DNA of 13,576 nt, from NCBI GenBank assembly GCA_008932955.1, contig WBXE01000044.1, positions 1 through 13,576 of the forward strand. Reading direction: 5' to 3'. The notes under the pieces were generated by a model, which was not told where the DNA came from, did no database searches, and saw only the letters and a list, made by a program, of their open reading frames with translations. Numbering within the stretch: position 1 is the stretch's first letter; each line of letters opens with the position of its first letter. This stretch comes from Verrucomicrobiota bacterium (GTDB lineage Bacteria; Verrucomicrobiota; Verrucomicrobiia; Verrucomicrobiales; Akkermansiaceae). Position numbers and translations under genes: made by a program. Below, piece after piece: positions 1 through 6,885 of the stretch.

Positions 1-63
1 AATCCGTGTAATCCGTGTAATCCGTGTAATCCGTGTAATCCGTGTAATCCGTGTAATCCGTGG
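1..63. repeat. Tandem array of a 9-bp unit, seven copies
   Basis: Seven head-to-tail copies of AATCCGTGT are visible. The first six are identical and the seventh ends in G instead of T. The array touches the window edge, so its full length is unknown. It is followed by GTTTCATGATCAAC and a pyrimidine-rich tail with two TTCAGATTT copies (up to about 108), just downstream of the ybeY stop. Related sequence occurs at 6739-6844, and the tail recurs in part at 2403-2437. The array is non-coding. Similar ATCCGTG-type intergenic repeats are common in Verrucomicrobiota and some other phyla; that statement rests on general knowledge, not a search. Confidence 0.95.
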
Positions 64-126
64 TTTCATGATCAACTTTCAGATTTCAACTTCAGATTTC
101 GGTTTTAGGCCGCTGGCCGTGGCTTG

Positions 127-591
127 TCAGGCCAGTCGCTCCGCCAGATAGGCTGTCCACAGAGTGGCGACGATGGCCTCCTGGGCGCTTTCCATTTGGG
201 TACGAGCGGCGGGTTGGTCGTCCTCGTGGCTGGCGAGGTGGAGCAGGCCATGAACGAGGTAGCGGAGGATTTCGCGGGGCAGCGGTTCGGCATAGTCGGC
301 GGCCTGGCGTTTGGCGACCTCGACGCCGATGACGATTTCGCCATGGTGGAAAGTGATTACATCCGTGGCGCCCTCAATGTTCATGAACTCGCGGTGAACC
401 CGCTCGCTGGTGGCGTCATCCACCAGCGCGACCTCGATGGTGGCCAGATGCAGCAGTGGGGAGTCGTCCAGTGCAGCGTGCACGAGGGCGAGGGCCGCGG
501 CTTCTGCGGCGACTTGCTCGAGGACGGTGAGCCAGGTTTCGGGAATGTCCACGGCCTGTTGATGGTTGCCGATGATGATTTCGAGGGACAT
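127..591 (-). CDS. ybeY: Endoribonuclease YbeY (16S rRNA maturation / ribosome quality control)
   Basis: This 154-residue protein has the usual YbeY length. YbeY is a single-metal-dependent endoribonuclease acting in 16S rRNA 3'-end maturation and disposal of defective ribosomes in the cytoplasm. The fold signatures are in order: a TDVITF segment at residues 76-81, GEIVIGVEVA at about 84-93, and the metal site HGLLHLASHED at 114-124. His114 and His118 are the first two ligands. The third position of the classical H-x3-H-x5-H motif is Asp124 here, with an extra His at 122. The gene starts at ATG 591, 21 bases after the pgpH stop, with no Shine-Dalgarno, and is probably co-transcribed with pgpH. 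The pgpH-ybeY neighbourhood is a known conserved one and supports the call. Confidence 0.93.
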   Translation of the reverse strand: MSLEIIIGNHQQAVDIPETWLTVLEQVAAEAAALALVHAALDDSPLLHLATIEVALVDDATSERVHREFMNIEGATDVITFHHGEIVIGVEVAKRQAADYAEPLPREILRYLVHGLLHLASHEDDQPAARTQMESAQEAIVATLWTAYLAERLA

Positions 592-612
592 GATGATGAG
601 TGGGGTGGGTGC

Positions 613-2379
613 TTAGGCGGGCGAGGCGGGCGAGGCGGGCGAGGCGGGCGACTGCTGCGAGAGGATTTGCGAATTTATCTCCAAGCTGCTTGGCGGGGGG
701 CGCTGCGATTCGCTGCGCTTGGGTGTGGACGGTGGACGGTCATCCTCCCGAGGATAGTCAATGCGGGCGTGTAACATGCTGCGCAGAGTGGCGGCAAAGC
801 TGTCTTTGACGATGGCCAGTTCCCTGATCGTCAGCGGGCAATCATCGAGTTGCCCGTCGGTCATCTTAGACCGGACCAAGTCCTCGATCAATGCGCGGAT
901 TTTCGCCAGCGTCGGCTTGCGCAGCGAACGCGACGCACTTTCCACCATGTCGGCTAGAGCGATAATGCCGCTTTCGCGGGTGCTAGGCAATTGGCCCGGG
1001 TAGCGGAAATTTTTTTCATCGACGTGGGGCAGGTCTTCGGGGTTTTCCAAGCCGCGGTCGACCTTGTCGAGGTTGGTTTTTTTTTGTTCCTGGGCACGGC
1101 GGTAGAAGTATTGGACGAGCGAATCGCCGTGGTGCTCTTGGATGACATGGATGATGCGCGGGTTGAGCTTGTGTTTGATGGCCATGTCCACGCCATCTTT
1201 GAGGTGAGCAATGATGATGAGTGCACTCATCGTCGGAGTGAGCGAGTCATGCGGGTTGTCGGCTCCGTCCTGCTGGTTTTCGATAAAATAGGCCGGCTTT
1301 TTGAGTTTGCCGACATCGTGGAAATACGCACACACGCGGCACATCACGGCGTTGGCCCCGATTTTCTCCGCCGCGGCTTCGGCGAGCGAGGCGACCACGA
1401 GGCTGTGGTGGAAGGTGCCAGGGGCCTCCAGTTGCATTTGGCGCAACAGCGGATGATTGAGGTCGCTGAGTTCCAGCCAACTGATGTCGGTGGTGAGCTG
1501 GAAGAGTTCTTCGAAGACCGGCAGCAGGCCGCTGATGAAAAGCGCCACAAACAGCGCCGTGCCGAGGGCCGCGGCACTGCCCAAGCAAAAGACTTCTAGG
1601 TGATCCATTGCGCCGCTGCCAAAGCAGGACATCAGATCCAAGCGCCCCCACAGGTTCGCTATGAGCAGCGACACAAGCCCAGTGAAAATGCCTGCCCGCA
1701 GCAATTGGCCGCGCTTGCGCACGTTGCCGGTGAGCAGCACCGCCGTGAGACCGGACACCAAACTGAGCGTGAGAAAGCCGAGCATGTCCTGCGGCGGCAC
1801 CAGCAGACTGCCGATGAGGCTGACGCAGAGGGCGGAAAATGCCCCGACGAAGCGCCCGAGTAGGATGCCATGGAGCATCGGCACCAAGGCGAAGGGCACC
1901 AGCAGGTAACGGAATACCTCGGGCACCTCGCTGGAATGAGCTAGGCGCAGAATCAGGCTGACGATGAGCAGATGAATGAGATTGCCACCCAGCACCAAGG
2001 TGACGCGGCTGTTGCGGCGGCATGGGACTTGGCGGTTGGTATGCAACATCACGACTGCGGTGAGTGCCAGCACGAATCCGAACAACGCCCGTCGCAGCGA
2101 GTCCTCGGCGGAGCCGTTGGCATCAGCCTCGAGGATGAGCACGACGGTGGCCACGGCAAAAGAGGCATACAGGGTGAACTTGACGGTGAAGCTCTCCTCG
2201 AGTGCCTGAATCGCCGGGTTTTCACTGTAAACCCGGCGTTTGCGCCCGGATGAGAGCCCTTGGCGAGCGAGTTGCCAACGTTTGATTGCGTCTAGGAATC
2301 CCACAGCGTTGTTAATCAGTTGCTCGCCCAGCACCGGCACACGCCGGACTCGTTGCGGCCGGCACCCTAGCCCAGTCAC
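613..2379 (-). CDS. pgpH: PgpH-family membrane HD-domain phosphodiesterase (probable c-di-AMP hydrolase)
   Basis: This 588-residue protein has a C-terminal cytoplasmic HD domain and about eight hydrophobic segments (roughly residues 66-84, 96-113, 126-146, 156-176, 177-194, 199-218, 227-245 and 261-290). HD metal-site residues are visible as H324-H325, the HDVGKLKKP motif with H354-D355, H392, the EHHGD motif at H416-H417, and D477. Characterised PgpH proteins hydrolyse the second messenger c-di-AMP; activity here is inferred. Family members normally carry a large extracellular 7TMR-HDED domain between the first and second membrane helices. Here that loop is only about 12 residues. The tail after about 545 is Pro/Ser-rich and ends in four Ser-Pro-Ala units. 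The GTG start at 2379 has only a weak AAGAG upstream, and start codons a few residues further in are possible. ybeY follows directly. Confidence 0.88.
   Translation of the reverse strand: MTGLGCRPQRVRRVPVLGEQLINNAVGFLDAIKRWQLARQGLSSGRKRRVYSENPAIQALEESFTVKFTLYASFAVATVVLILEADANGSAEDSLRRALFGFVLALTAVVMLHTNRQVPCRRNSRVTLVLGGNLIHLLIVSLILRLAHSSEVPEVFRYLLVPFALVPMLHGILLGRFVGAFSALCVSLIGSLLVPPQDMLGFLTLSLVSGLTAVLLTGNVRKRGQLLRAGIFTGLVSLLIANLWGRLDLMSCFGSGAMDHLEVFCLGSAAALGTALFVALFISGLLPVFEELFQLTTDISWLELSDLNHPLLRQMQLEAPGTFHHSLVVASLAEAAAEKIGANAVMCRVCAYFHDVGKLKKPAYFIENQQDGADNPHDSLTPTMSALIIIAHLKDGVDMAIKHKLNPRIIHVIQEHHGDSLVQYFYRRAQEQKKTNLDKVDRGLENPEDLPHVDEKNFRYPGQLPSTRESGIIALADMVESASRSLRKPTLAKIRALIEDLVRSKMTDGQLDDCPLTIRELAIVKDSFAATLRSMLHARIDYPREDDRPPSTPKRSESQRPPPSSLEINSQILSQQSPASPASPASPA
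616..651 (-). repeat. Four exact copies of a 9-bp unit inside the pgpH 3' end
   Basis: The plus-strand unit GGCGGGCGA occurs four times in a row. Read on the coding (minus) strand it is TCGCCCGCC, giving Ser-Pro-Ala four times, and the array ends exactly at the pgpH stop codon. Because the period is a multiple of three, gain or loss of a unit would only lengthen or shorten the disordered tail. It shares its 9-base period, but not its sequence, with the array at 1-63. Confidence 0.95.
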
Positions 2380-2459
2380 AAACTCTTGGCAATCGACAAT
2401 TCACCCCGAAATCCGAAATTGAAATCAGCAAATCATGGCTCGCCTGTGGCGTCGTCGCC
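2380..2459. repeat. Partial copy of the intergenic repeat tail between argH and pgpH
   Basis: Positions 2403-2437 contain CCGAAATCCGAAATTGAAAT followed by CAGCAAATCATGG. This closely matches the reverse complement of the tail after the 1-63 array (CCGAAATCTGAAGTTGAAAT followed by CTG and GTTGATCATG) and resembles GAAATCTGCAATTCGATCATG at 6724-6744. The 9-base ATCCGTG units themselves are absent here. The 80-base gap also holds the possible weak AAGAG ribosome-binding site of pgpH. Confidence 0.6.
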
Positions 2460-3821
2460 TCAGGCCGGCTGCAAGTGCGCGTGCCAGCGTTGAATTTCCG
2501 CCCGCACATTGGCGATCGAAGGGGAGCCCGGGTTGCTGCGGGCGGCCAGCGCACGCTCCAGCGAAAACACCGCAGCAGCGTCAGCTCCGAACGCGGGATC
2601 GAGCGCCGCAAAATCCAGTTGATCGAGCGGGGTGGCGCTGCGGAGGGACTCGGCGACCGCCTTGCCGACCAATTCATGGGCGTGGCGGAAGGGAGTGCCG
2701 GTCTTGACCAGGTGATCGGCCAGATCGGTGGCCAGCAACATCGGATCAGCGGCGGCGCGGCGGCAATTGTCCTCGCGCAACTCCATTGCGGCGATCAGTT
2801 CAGTGTTGACGGCGAGTATGAGCCGCAGCGTGTCCACCGAGTCAAACAGCGGCGGCTTGTCCTCTTGGAGGTCGCGATTGTAGGTGAGGGGGAGGCCTTT
2901 GAGGGCGACAAGCAGGTTCATCAGATTGCCTACCAACCGGCCGGTTTTTCCGCGGGTGAGTTCGCAGACGTCGGGGTTTTTCTTTTGCGGCATGAGCGAC
3001 GAGCCGGTGGTGTGGGCGTCGGAGAGGGCGGCGAAGGCGAATTCACTGGTGCACCAGAGGATAAGATCTTCACTGAGGCGGGAGAGGTGGGCACCGCACA
3101 GCGCCATCACAAACAGCAACTCAGCGATGTAGTCGCGGTCGGCGATGGCATCCATCGAATTGTGGGTGATGCCGTCGAAGCCAAGTTCCGCGGCAATGGC
3201 GTGGCGGTCGAGGTTGATAGTCGAGCCAGCCAGCGCGCCGGAACCCAGCGGCGAAATGTTGAGGCGCTTGCGGCAATCAGCGAGGCGGCTGTGGTCGCGT
3301 TCGAGCATCTCGACGTAGGCTAGGAAATGGTGACCGGCAGTGACCGGTTGGCCACGCTGGAGGTGGGTGTAACCGGGGATGACAGTGGCGGCATAGCGTT
3401 GGGCGCGTTCCAGCAGCGCGAGCTGGAGGCCGCGGATGGCGCTGCTGAGGCCATCGATTTCGCAGCGGCAATACAGGCGGGTATCGGTAGCGACCTGGTC
3501 GTTGCGGGAGCGAGCGGTGTGGAGTTTGGCACCGGGCGGGCCGATGCGGCGGGTCAGTTCCGCCTCGATGTTCATGTGGATATCTTCCAGCGATGTCTTG
3601 ACCTCGAATTTGCCGGCGCGAATGTCCGCCTCGATGGCCTCCAGACCGCCCTCGATGGCGGCAAACTCGTCGGCGCTAAGCAATCCGGCGACGAGCTGGC
3701 CACGGGCATGGGCGATAGAGCCAGCGATGTCGTGCGGAAACAGCCGCCAGTCATAGGAGATGGACTCGCCGAATTGTTGGACGAGAGACGAAGTATCTTG
3801 GGAGAAGCGGCCTTTCCACAT
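2460..3821 (-). CDS. argH: Argininosuccinate lyase
   Basis: This is the last enzyme of arginine biosynthesis, splitting argininosuccinate into arginine and fumarate in the cytoplasm as a homotetramer. At 453 residues it has the normal family length. Recognisable blocks are an N-terminal MWKGRFSQDT, HTARSRNDQVATD at 101-113, GYTHLQRGQPV at 150-160 with the catalytic Thr-His pair 152-153, PLGSGALAG at 191-199, and the fumarate-lyase signature GSSLMPQKKNPD at 273-284 with the catalytic serine loop. I chose ATG 3821 rather than an upstream in-frame ATG at 3929 because family homology begins at MWKGRF and the longer form would run into the preceding gene. The start lies 4 bases after the stop of the oxidoreductase gene, so the two are very likely on one transcript. 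No Shine-Dalgarno is present. No other arginine genes are nearby. Confidence 0.97.
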   Translation of the reverse strand: MWKGRFSQDTSSLVQQFGESISYDWRLFPHDIAGSIAHARGQLVAGLLSADEFAAIEGGLEAIEADIRAGKFEVKTSLEDIHMNIEAELTRRIGPPGAKLHTARSRNDQVATDTRLYCRCEIDGLSSAIRGLQLALLERAQRYAATVIPGYTHLQRGQPVTAGHHFLAYVEMLERDHSRLADCRKRLNISPLGSGALAGSTINLDRHAIAAELGFDGITHNSMDAIADRDYIAELLFVMALCGAHLSRLSEDLILWCTSEFAFAALSDAHTTGSSLMPQKKNPDVCELTRGKTGRLVGNLMNLLVALKGLPLTYNRDLQEDKPPLFDSVDTLRLILAVNTELIAAMELREDNCRRAAADPMLLATDLADHLVKTGTPFRHAHELVGKAVAESLRSATPLDQLDFAALDPAFGADAAAVFSLERALAARSNPGSPSIANVRAEIQRWHAHLQPA

Positions 3822-3825
3822 GGTG

Positions 3826-5277
3826 TTATGAGAGTTGGTAGAATTGTTCCCAGCCCTTGCGGGGTGGGGGACCGGCCAACAAGGCGTTGGCAACGGGATG
3901 ATTGGTGATCTGTTTGGTTTGTCTATCAAATTTAAGCTGGCCGTTGACGTGTTGGGCGATGACGCCTAACACCATGACCTGGCTGAGGGGGCCGGCGACG
4001 GCGAAGGACGAGCGGCAGTTTTCCTCGCCCTTGCAGGCGAGGAGGAAGTTGGCGAAATGGTTGGACGGGCTTGGGGGCACGGCGGGCAGTTTGGAGGCGA
4101 TGTCCCTGGCCTTGGCTTGGGGAATGATTTCTAGGGTGGAGCCGTGGGAGCCGCCCTTGAAGGTGAGGTCCTCGCCATAAATCACCTTGCCCGGCCCACC
4201 CGTCTTGGTGTCGATTTTGCCGGCGCTGGGTGGTGGGATGTTGCCATCCACCACCGCCTGGCCAAACTCATCTGGCAACGGCGGCAAGTTTTTCACGCCG
4301 TCATACCAAGTGAGGTCCAGTGCTGGCATCTGGTCGCGTTTGGGAAACTTGAAGCAGAGGGTGGAGGCCTGGGGGAAGATGAAGTCGCTAGGACCGTCGG
4401 CCTTGAGCGAATGGATTTCCTCGGGCAGTCCGAGGTGGAGAAACTCGTGGGCGGTATCGAAGATATGAGCGCCCCAGTCGCCGAGCGCGCCGTTACCGAA
4501 ATCAAACCATGAGCGCCAATCCCCGTTGGTGTAGCCTTTGTTATAGGCGTGGGGTCGGGCGCTGCCCAGCCAGGTGTCCCAATCGAGCGAGGTGGGGACC
4601 GGCTGATCGGGCAGGTAGCCGGCCACTTGCATGCCGTGCCAGCGGCGGCCGCTATTCATGAAGGCGGTGATTTTAGTGACGTTTTTGATGATGCCCGCCT
4701 CGGTCCACGCCTTGAACTGGAAATAGTTGGCCTCGGAGTGGCCTTGATTGCCCATTTGTGCGGCCACCTGGTACTTTTTCTCCGCCTGCATCATCAGCTC
4801 CACCTCTTGGAACGTGTGGGCCAGCGGCTTTTCCACGTACACATGCTTGCCCATCGACATCGCCAGCATCGCGATGGGGAAATGCGCGAAGTCCGGCACC
4901 CCGATGCTCACCGCATCAATCTCGTTGTCGAGTTTTTCGAGCATCTTGCGGAAATCCTGGAACCGCGGCACCTCGGGAAATTGCTTGAGAATTTCCAGTG
5001 TGTGCGGCGCGCCCATGTCCACATCGCACAGCGCGACGATGCTGCACAAACCCGTGGCGTGCATTGCCTGGATATCGTGCTTGCCGCGGTTGCCGATGCC
5101 GCAACAGGCGAGGCGCACCTTGTCGCCGGCTGGCGCTTTGCCGCTTGCCCAGCGCGACTGGGCCAACAGCGGCGTGGCGGCAACGAGCGAACCGGCACCC
5201 GCGCCGAGCATGCCTTTGAGGAAGCTGCGGCGTTGGAGCGGGGATGGGAACAGGGGCAGGCTCGGATCGGATGGCAT
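3826..5277 (-). CDS. Tat-exported Gfo/Idh/MocA-family oxidoreductase
   Basis: This 483-residue protein opens with a twin-arginine signal: RRSFLKG at residues 16-22, followed by a Gly/Ala-rich hydrophobic stretch and a likely cleavage point near LLAQS (residues 37-41). The Rossmann NAD(P)-binding motif CGIGNRG is at 59-65 and the family EKP motif at 149-151. The C-terminal region resembles the large bacterial Gfo/Idh/MocA group expanded in Verrucomicrobiota and Planctomycetota. Such enzymes oxidise or rearrange sugars and inositols, but the substrate cannot be read from the sequence. The start is placed at ATG 5277 because the Tat signal begins there; a longer frame reaches 5415 but adds an unlikely leader. 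No Shine-Dalgarno is visible. argH follows after 4 bases. Confidence 0.9.
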   Translation of the reverse strand: MPSDPSLPLFPSPLQRRSFLKGMLGAGAGSLVAATPLLAQSRWASGKAPAGDKVRLACCGIGNRGKHDIQAMHATGLCSIVALCDVDMGAPHTLEILKQFPEVPRFQDFRKMLEKLDNEIDAVSIGVPDFAHFPIAMLAMSMGKHVYVEKPLAHTFQEVELMMQAEKKYQVAAQMGNQGHSEANYFQFKAWTEAGIIKNVTKITAFMNSGRRWHGMQVAGYLPDQPVPTSLDWDTWLGSARPHAYNKGYTNGDWRSWFDFGNGALGDWGAHIFDTAHEFLHLGLPEEIHSLKADGPSDFIFPQASTLCFKFPKRDQMPALDLTWYDGVKNLPPLPDEFGQAVVDGNIPPPSAGKIDTKTGGPGKVIYGEDLTFKGGSHGSTLEIIPQAKARDIASKLPAVPPSPSNHFANFLLACKGEENCRSSFAVAGPLSQVMVLGVIAQHVNGQLKFDRQTKQITNHPVANALLAGPPPRKGWEQFYQLS

Positions 5278-5323
5278 GGGGGTTTTGGTGGGAGGGGAGG
5301 GGATAGCCAAGCCGAAACCACGG

Positions 5324-5336
5324 CACTTGGCAAGTG
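5324..5336. promoter_or_regulatory. Candidate operator palindrome
   Basis: CACTTG-G-CAAGTG is a perfect 6-bp inverted repeat with a single central base. It lies 47-59 bases upstream of the oxidoreductase start at 5277, a sensible place for a dimeric regulator to bind. No regulator gene lies beside it, and the assignment rests only on symmetry and position. Confidence 0.25.
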
Positions 5337-5444
5337 TGGGCACTGCGCCCTGTATTGGGGGGCAGCTCCGCGGGCGGGGCTGGCGGGCTATCAGGGATAT
5401 ATCGAAAAATAGCAACTCCGTTCATTCTCTCCCCATTGGCCGCT

Positions 5445-5484
5445 GGGCAGGATGCCCGGTCCACGTGCTGCGGCCATTCTGCCC
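5445..5484. repeat. Pair of oppositely oriented GGGCAGGATGCCC-type elements
   Basis: GGGCAGGATGCCC is at 5445-5457, and its near inverse GGCCATTCTGCCC is at 5472-5484 (reverse complement GGGCAGAATGGCC). A further copy, GGGCATCCTGCCC, is at 12200-12212; the identity with the reverse complement of 5445-5459 extends to 15 bases. Each is itself a short hairpin (GGGCA/TGCCC). They lie just downstream of the corA stop and could act as a weak factor-independent terminator or a dispersed palindromic repeat, but there is no T-tract. Confidence 0.5.
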
Positions 5485-5525
5485 GCACAGCCCATGCGAA
5501 GTGCACGCAGCCCGCGCCAGGTCCG

Positions 5526-6611
5526 CTACAGCCATTTTTTGCGGCGAAAAAACAGATACATGGCGACGACCACGGCGAGCATGAAGAGCCAGAGATAGAC
5601 ATAGCCGTAGCGGCTGTGCAATTCGGGCATGTTGAGCCATTGTTCGCCGTCCTTGTAATCGAAGTTCATGCCATAGACGCCGACGATGAAGGTGAGGGGA
5701 ATGAAGAACGCGGAAATAACCGTGAGCACCCGCATGATCTCGTTGGTACGCATGCTAACGGAAGATAGATACAACTCCAACAAACCGGCGCTGAGTTCCC
5801 GGTAACTTTCGACGAGGTCCATGATGCGCAAGGTGTGGTCGTAGCAATCGCGCAAAAACACCTTGGTCGGCGCGGTGACAAATGGGCTCTCGTCGTGGAG
5901 CAGCGAATTGATCAGGTCGCGTTCCGGCCACACGGCGCGGCGCAGTTGCATCAAGGTCCGGCGATAATCATGCAAGGTGGCGATGCAGGCGGCGCGCGGC
6001 CGCTGCAGCATCTCGGTCTCGAGATCCTCGAGCGCCTCGCCGAGGTCCTCGAGGATCGGAAAACAATGGTCGATGATGGTGTCGAGCAGCGCGTACGTTA
6101 GATAGTCGGGCCCCATTTTGCGGATCCAGCCCTTGCCCGAGCGGAGGCGTTGGCGGATAGGCTCCAACACGTTGCAGCTTGGATCTTCCTGGATGGACAG
6201 CAGAAACCCCTTGCCAAGAATTAGGCTAATCTGCTCGCCGATGAGCCGCCCATCCCCGCCATCGCGGTAGATCATCAGTGCCACAATGAACAGGTGCTTA
6301 TCGTAAGGCTCAATCTTTGGCCGCTGGCCGGCGTGCAGAATGTCTTCGAGGGTGAGGGGATGCAGGCCGTATTTTCCCCCCAGCGCCTTGAGCGCGTCGA
6401 GGTCGCCGAGACCGTTGAACTCGATCCAGTGGACCTTGCCGTCCCCGCCGGTGGCCGCCGGCAGTTCCGCGACACTCTCGACGCGGTGTTCGGTGAGCGA
6501 GTCGGCATCATATTCCAGCCACCGGATCACTGGCAAACTGGCCTCGGTGGGCGCGAGCGCTGTGAGGGTAGCCGGCGGCGTGCCCGGCAAGGCGTAACGG
6601 GATTTGAACAT
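5526..6611 (-). CDS. corA: CorA-family magnesium/cobalt (divalent cation) channel
   Basis: This 361-residue inner-membrane pentameric channel for Mg2+, and often Co2+ or Ni2+, has the normal CorA length. A large cytoplasmic funnel domain (about 1-295) is followed by two C-terminal membrane helices (about 297-313 and 337-355). The signature YGMNF, with the GMN selectivity loop at 314-316, sits exactly after the first helix. The short periplasmic loop contains MPEL at 328-331, as is common in the family, and the protein ends in the basic RRKKWL. The ATG at 6611 has no Shine-Dalgarno. The flanking genes on the same strand are separated by 274 bases upstream and 248 bases downstream, so it is probably transcribed alone. 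Confidence 0.95.
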   Translation of the reverse strand: MFKSRYALPGTPPATLTALAPTEASLPVIRWLEYDADSLTEHRVESVAELPAATGGDGKVHWIEFNGLGDLDALKALGGKYGLHPLTLEDILHAGQRPKIEPYDKHLFIVALMIYRDGGDGRLIGEQISLILGKGFLLSIQEDPSCNVLEPIRQRLRSGKGWIRKMGPDYLTYALLDTIIDHCFPILEDLGEALEDLETEMLQRPRAACIATLHDYRRTLMQLRRAVWPERDLINSLLHDESPFVTAPTKVFLRDCYDHTLRIMDLVESYRELSAGLLELYLSSVSMRTNEIMRVLTVISAFFIPLTFIVGVYGMNFDYKDGEQWLNMPELHSRYGYVYLWLFMLAVVVAMYLFFRRKKWL

Positions 6612-6885
6612 CGGGCGCGAGCCTAGGCGATGTGCCGCAGCATGGGAAGTGATATCCCTAGCGAGGCTGCGCCTCAGACCTAAGAGAAGAAAACTTGTGT
6701 TGCCTCAACCAGAATTCCGAGGCTGAAATCTGCAATTCGATCATGAAACCACCGATTTTACGGATTTTTTAGATGTGAATTCTCTCACCATTTGAAACAC
6801 AGCGGCCCCCCTATTTTAATCCGTAAAATCCGTGTAATCCGTAGTTCATCTATCCTCGAGTTTTGTCAAACTTCGGTTTTCGGGC
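6612..6885. other. Intergenic region upstream of corA, largely occupied by a repeat element
   Basis: About 100 bases next to corA (6612-6715) should hold its promoter; no convincing hexamer pair was found. A small perfect hairpin, GAGGC-TGC-GCCTC, lies at 6663-6675. The rest (about 6716-6880) is repeat sequence, listed separately, reaching almost to the pfp stop at 6886. No gene or RNA is recognisable. Confidence 0.6.
6739..6844. repeat. Inverted pair of ATCCGTG-type repeats
   Basis: The right arm holds three 9-base units at 6818-6844 (AATCCGTAA, AATCCGTGT, AATCCGTAG) followed by GTTCATC. The left arm is the opposite orientation: GATCATGAAACC at 6739-6750, then the reverse complement of two units. 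GATTTTACGGATT (6754-6766) and AATCCGTAAAATC (6818-6830) are perfect 13-bp complements across a 51-base loop. The outer flanks also resemble the sequence after the 1-63 array: GAAATCTG on the left at 6724-6731 and CTTCGGTTTT on the right at 6871-6880. A single RNA across it could form a long hairpin downstream of pfp. Confidence 0.85.

Larger units (their letters stand above)
5278..5525. other. Intergenic region between corA and the oxidoreductase gene
   Basis: This 248-base gap should carry the promoter of the oxidoreductase-argH unit, read leftward. An AT-rich patch at about 5395-5415 is the only plausible core-promoter area; no hexamer pair is convincing. It also holds a perfect 6-bp palindrome around 5330 and two GGGCAGGATGCCC-type elements at 5445-5484, listed separately. 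I see no RNA gene. Confidence 0.6.

Noticed and set aside
1..63. A CRISPR array
   Set aside because: The 9-base units are directly adjacent with no spacers, and there are no cas genes.
124..774. A rightward 216-codon open frame opposite ybeY and the end of pgpH
   Set aside because: It lies fully antisense to two well-supported genes, has a Gly-rich repetitive composition from the GC-rich complement, and shows no family motif.
2385..2397. CTTGGCAATCGAC, identical at 2385-2397 and 8362-8374
   Set aside because: A few shared 13-mers are expected by chance in a window this size, and the surrounding bases do not align further.
2475..3323. A rightward 282-codon open frame opposite argH
   Set aside because: It is antisense to a gene with every argH signature; long complementary frames are expected in GC-rich coding DNA.
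4549..5412. A rightward 287-codon open frame opposite the oxidoreductase gene
   Set aside because: It mirrors the real gene, with His/Leu/Arg-rich content and no recognisable domain.
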